From positions 1 through 64,000 of the forward strand of contig JAHJYW010000045.1 of assembly GCA_018827375.1 (NCBI GenBank): a stretch of DNA of 64,000 nucleotides, written 5' to 3'. Below the pieces are notes generated by a model. It had not been told where the DNA came from. It ran no database searches and saw only the letters and a program-made list of their open reading frames with translations. Source of the stretch: Alphaproteobacteria bacterium. GTDB taxonomy: Bacteria; Pseudomonadota; Alphaproteobacteria; Caulobacterales; Hyphomonadaceae. The translations under genes and the position numbers were made by a program. Shown here piece after piece: positions 63,791 through 64,000 of the stretch (position 1 is its first letter; each line of letters begins with the position of its first letter).

Positions 63791-64000
63791 GTGAGCGACG
63801 AGATACGGCCCGCCCTTTCCAGCGACCTGCCCGCACCCGCGCTCTCGCGCTGGTTCGAAAGCCTTTCCTTTCGCCTGTTTGCCCTCACGCTCGGCTCGAT
63901 CCTGCTGGTTGAGGCGTTGATTTTCGTACCGAGCGCCTCCGGCTTTCGCAGCAGTTGGCTGAATGAACGCGTCCAGGCTGCCCGCACGGCGGCGCTCGCA
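63791..64000 (+). CDS. Sensor histidine kinase, N-terminal fragment (cut by window end)
   Basis: An open frame from GTG 63791 to the window edge (70 codons) starting MSDEIRPALSSDLPAPALSR. It has a membrane helix (LFALTLGSILLVEALIFV) followed by the PSASGFRSSWLNERVQAA block that, from memory, begins the periplasmic sensor region of a group of alphaproteobacterial histidine kinases. The catalytic part lies outside the window, so the assignment is by the N-terminus only. Confidence 0.6.
   Translation, partial: MSDEIRPALSSDLPAPALSRWFESLSFRLFALTLGSILLVEALIFVPSASGFRSSWLNERVQAARTAALA

Overview
The window reads as chromosomal DNA of a high-GC alphaproteobacterium, most likely of the Caulobacterales/Maricaulales (Hyphomonadaceae-like). 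The pointers are an RpoH with the RpoH-specific box, MmcB, a TIGR02302-type protein, an AccD with a degenerate zinc ribbon (remembered as typical of Caulobacter relatives), a perfect CtrA-type TTAA-N7-TTAAC box, and the gene order rpmH-rnpA-yidC-engB ... argB-nucleotidase-dapD. This placement is inference; no database search was possible.

Layout. 1-1.9 kb is a mobile-element junction: two related but non-identical IS3-family elements lie head to head, and the second truncates a P4-type tyrosine integrase gene beside the 3' end of a tRNA-Leu(CAG) gene. This looks like the decayed edge of an island that continues left of the window. 2.1-3.7 kb is a hipBA toxin-antitoxin module with three evenly spaced palindromic operators, sitting between tRNA-Leu and tRNA-Arg(CCT). 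4.3-14.4 kb is mostly core: LemA/DUF2207 membrane proteins, rpoH, mmcB, an MFS transporter with a glycerate-kinase-like P-loop kinase, transketolase, a DUF4164 protein with zapA, a HIG1-like membrane protein and PduO-type cobalamin adenosyltransferase. 14.4-18.9 kb is a more accessory block: LysR regulator, NTF2-like protein, SDR, AsnC regulator and two exported alpha/beta hydrolases.

19-25.5 kb holds the tight argH-lptM-lipoprotein-lysA-TIGR02302 operon, divergent from a TlpA-like thioredoxin. 25.5-28.6 kb holds a lipoprotein, a PKHD-type dioxygenase, a secreted nuclease with a CtrA box, and an orphan pair of putative membrane proteins. 28.8-31.5 kb carries 3-hydroxyacyl-CoA dehydrogenase and etfBA (beta-oxidation and electron transfer), with a MerR/LiuR-like operator upstream. 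31.7-38.1 kb runs from a small protein and a PEP-mutase-like enzyme to the trpF-trpB-cutA-trpA-accD-folC cluster. 38.2-48.7 kb holds a GGDEF-EAL protein, a small outer-membrane barrel protein, a DksA/TraR zinc-finger protein, tRNA-Ser(GGA), msrA, gluQRS, an EamA transporter, an alkaline phosphatase lipoprotein, a zinc alcohol dehydrogenase and a single-domain response regulator.

48.7-59.3 kb is the conserved dapD/nucleotidase/argB/engB/yidC/rnpA/rpmH region. It is interrupted by an oppositely oriented penicillin-acylase-family gene and followed by a TrkH-type K+ transporter. 59.5-64 kb holds a beta-lactamase-fold hydrolase, DUF547, a VTT/TVP38 membrane protein, a pyridine-nucleotide disulfide oxidoreductase, and the start of a sensor histidine kinase cut by the window end. 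No rRNA genes or CRISPR arrays were seen. No clearly new multi-gene system is evident. The best unexplained candidate is the orphan membrane-protein pair at 27660-28566.
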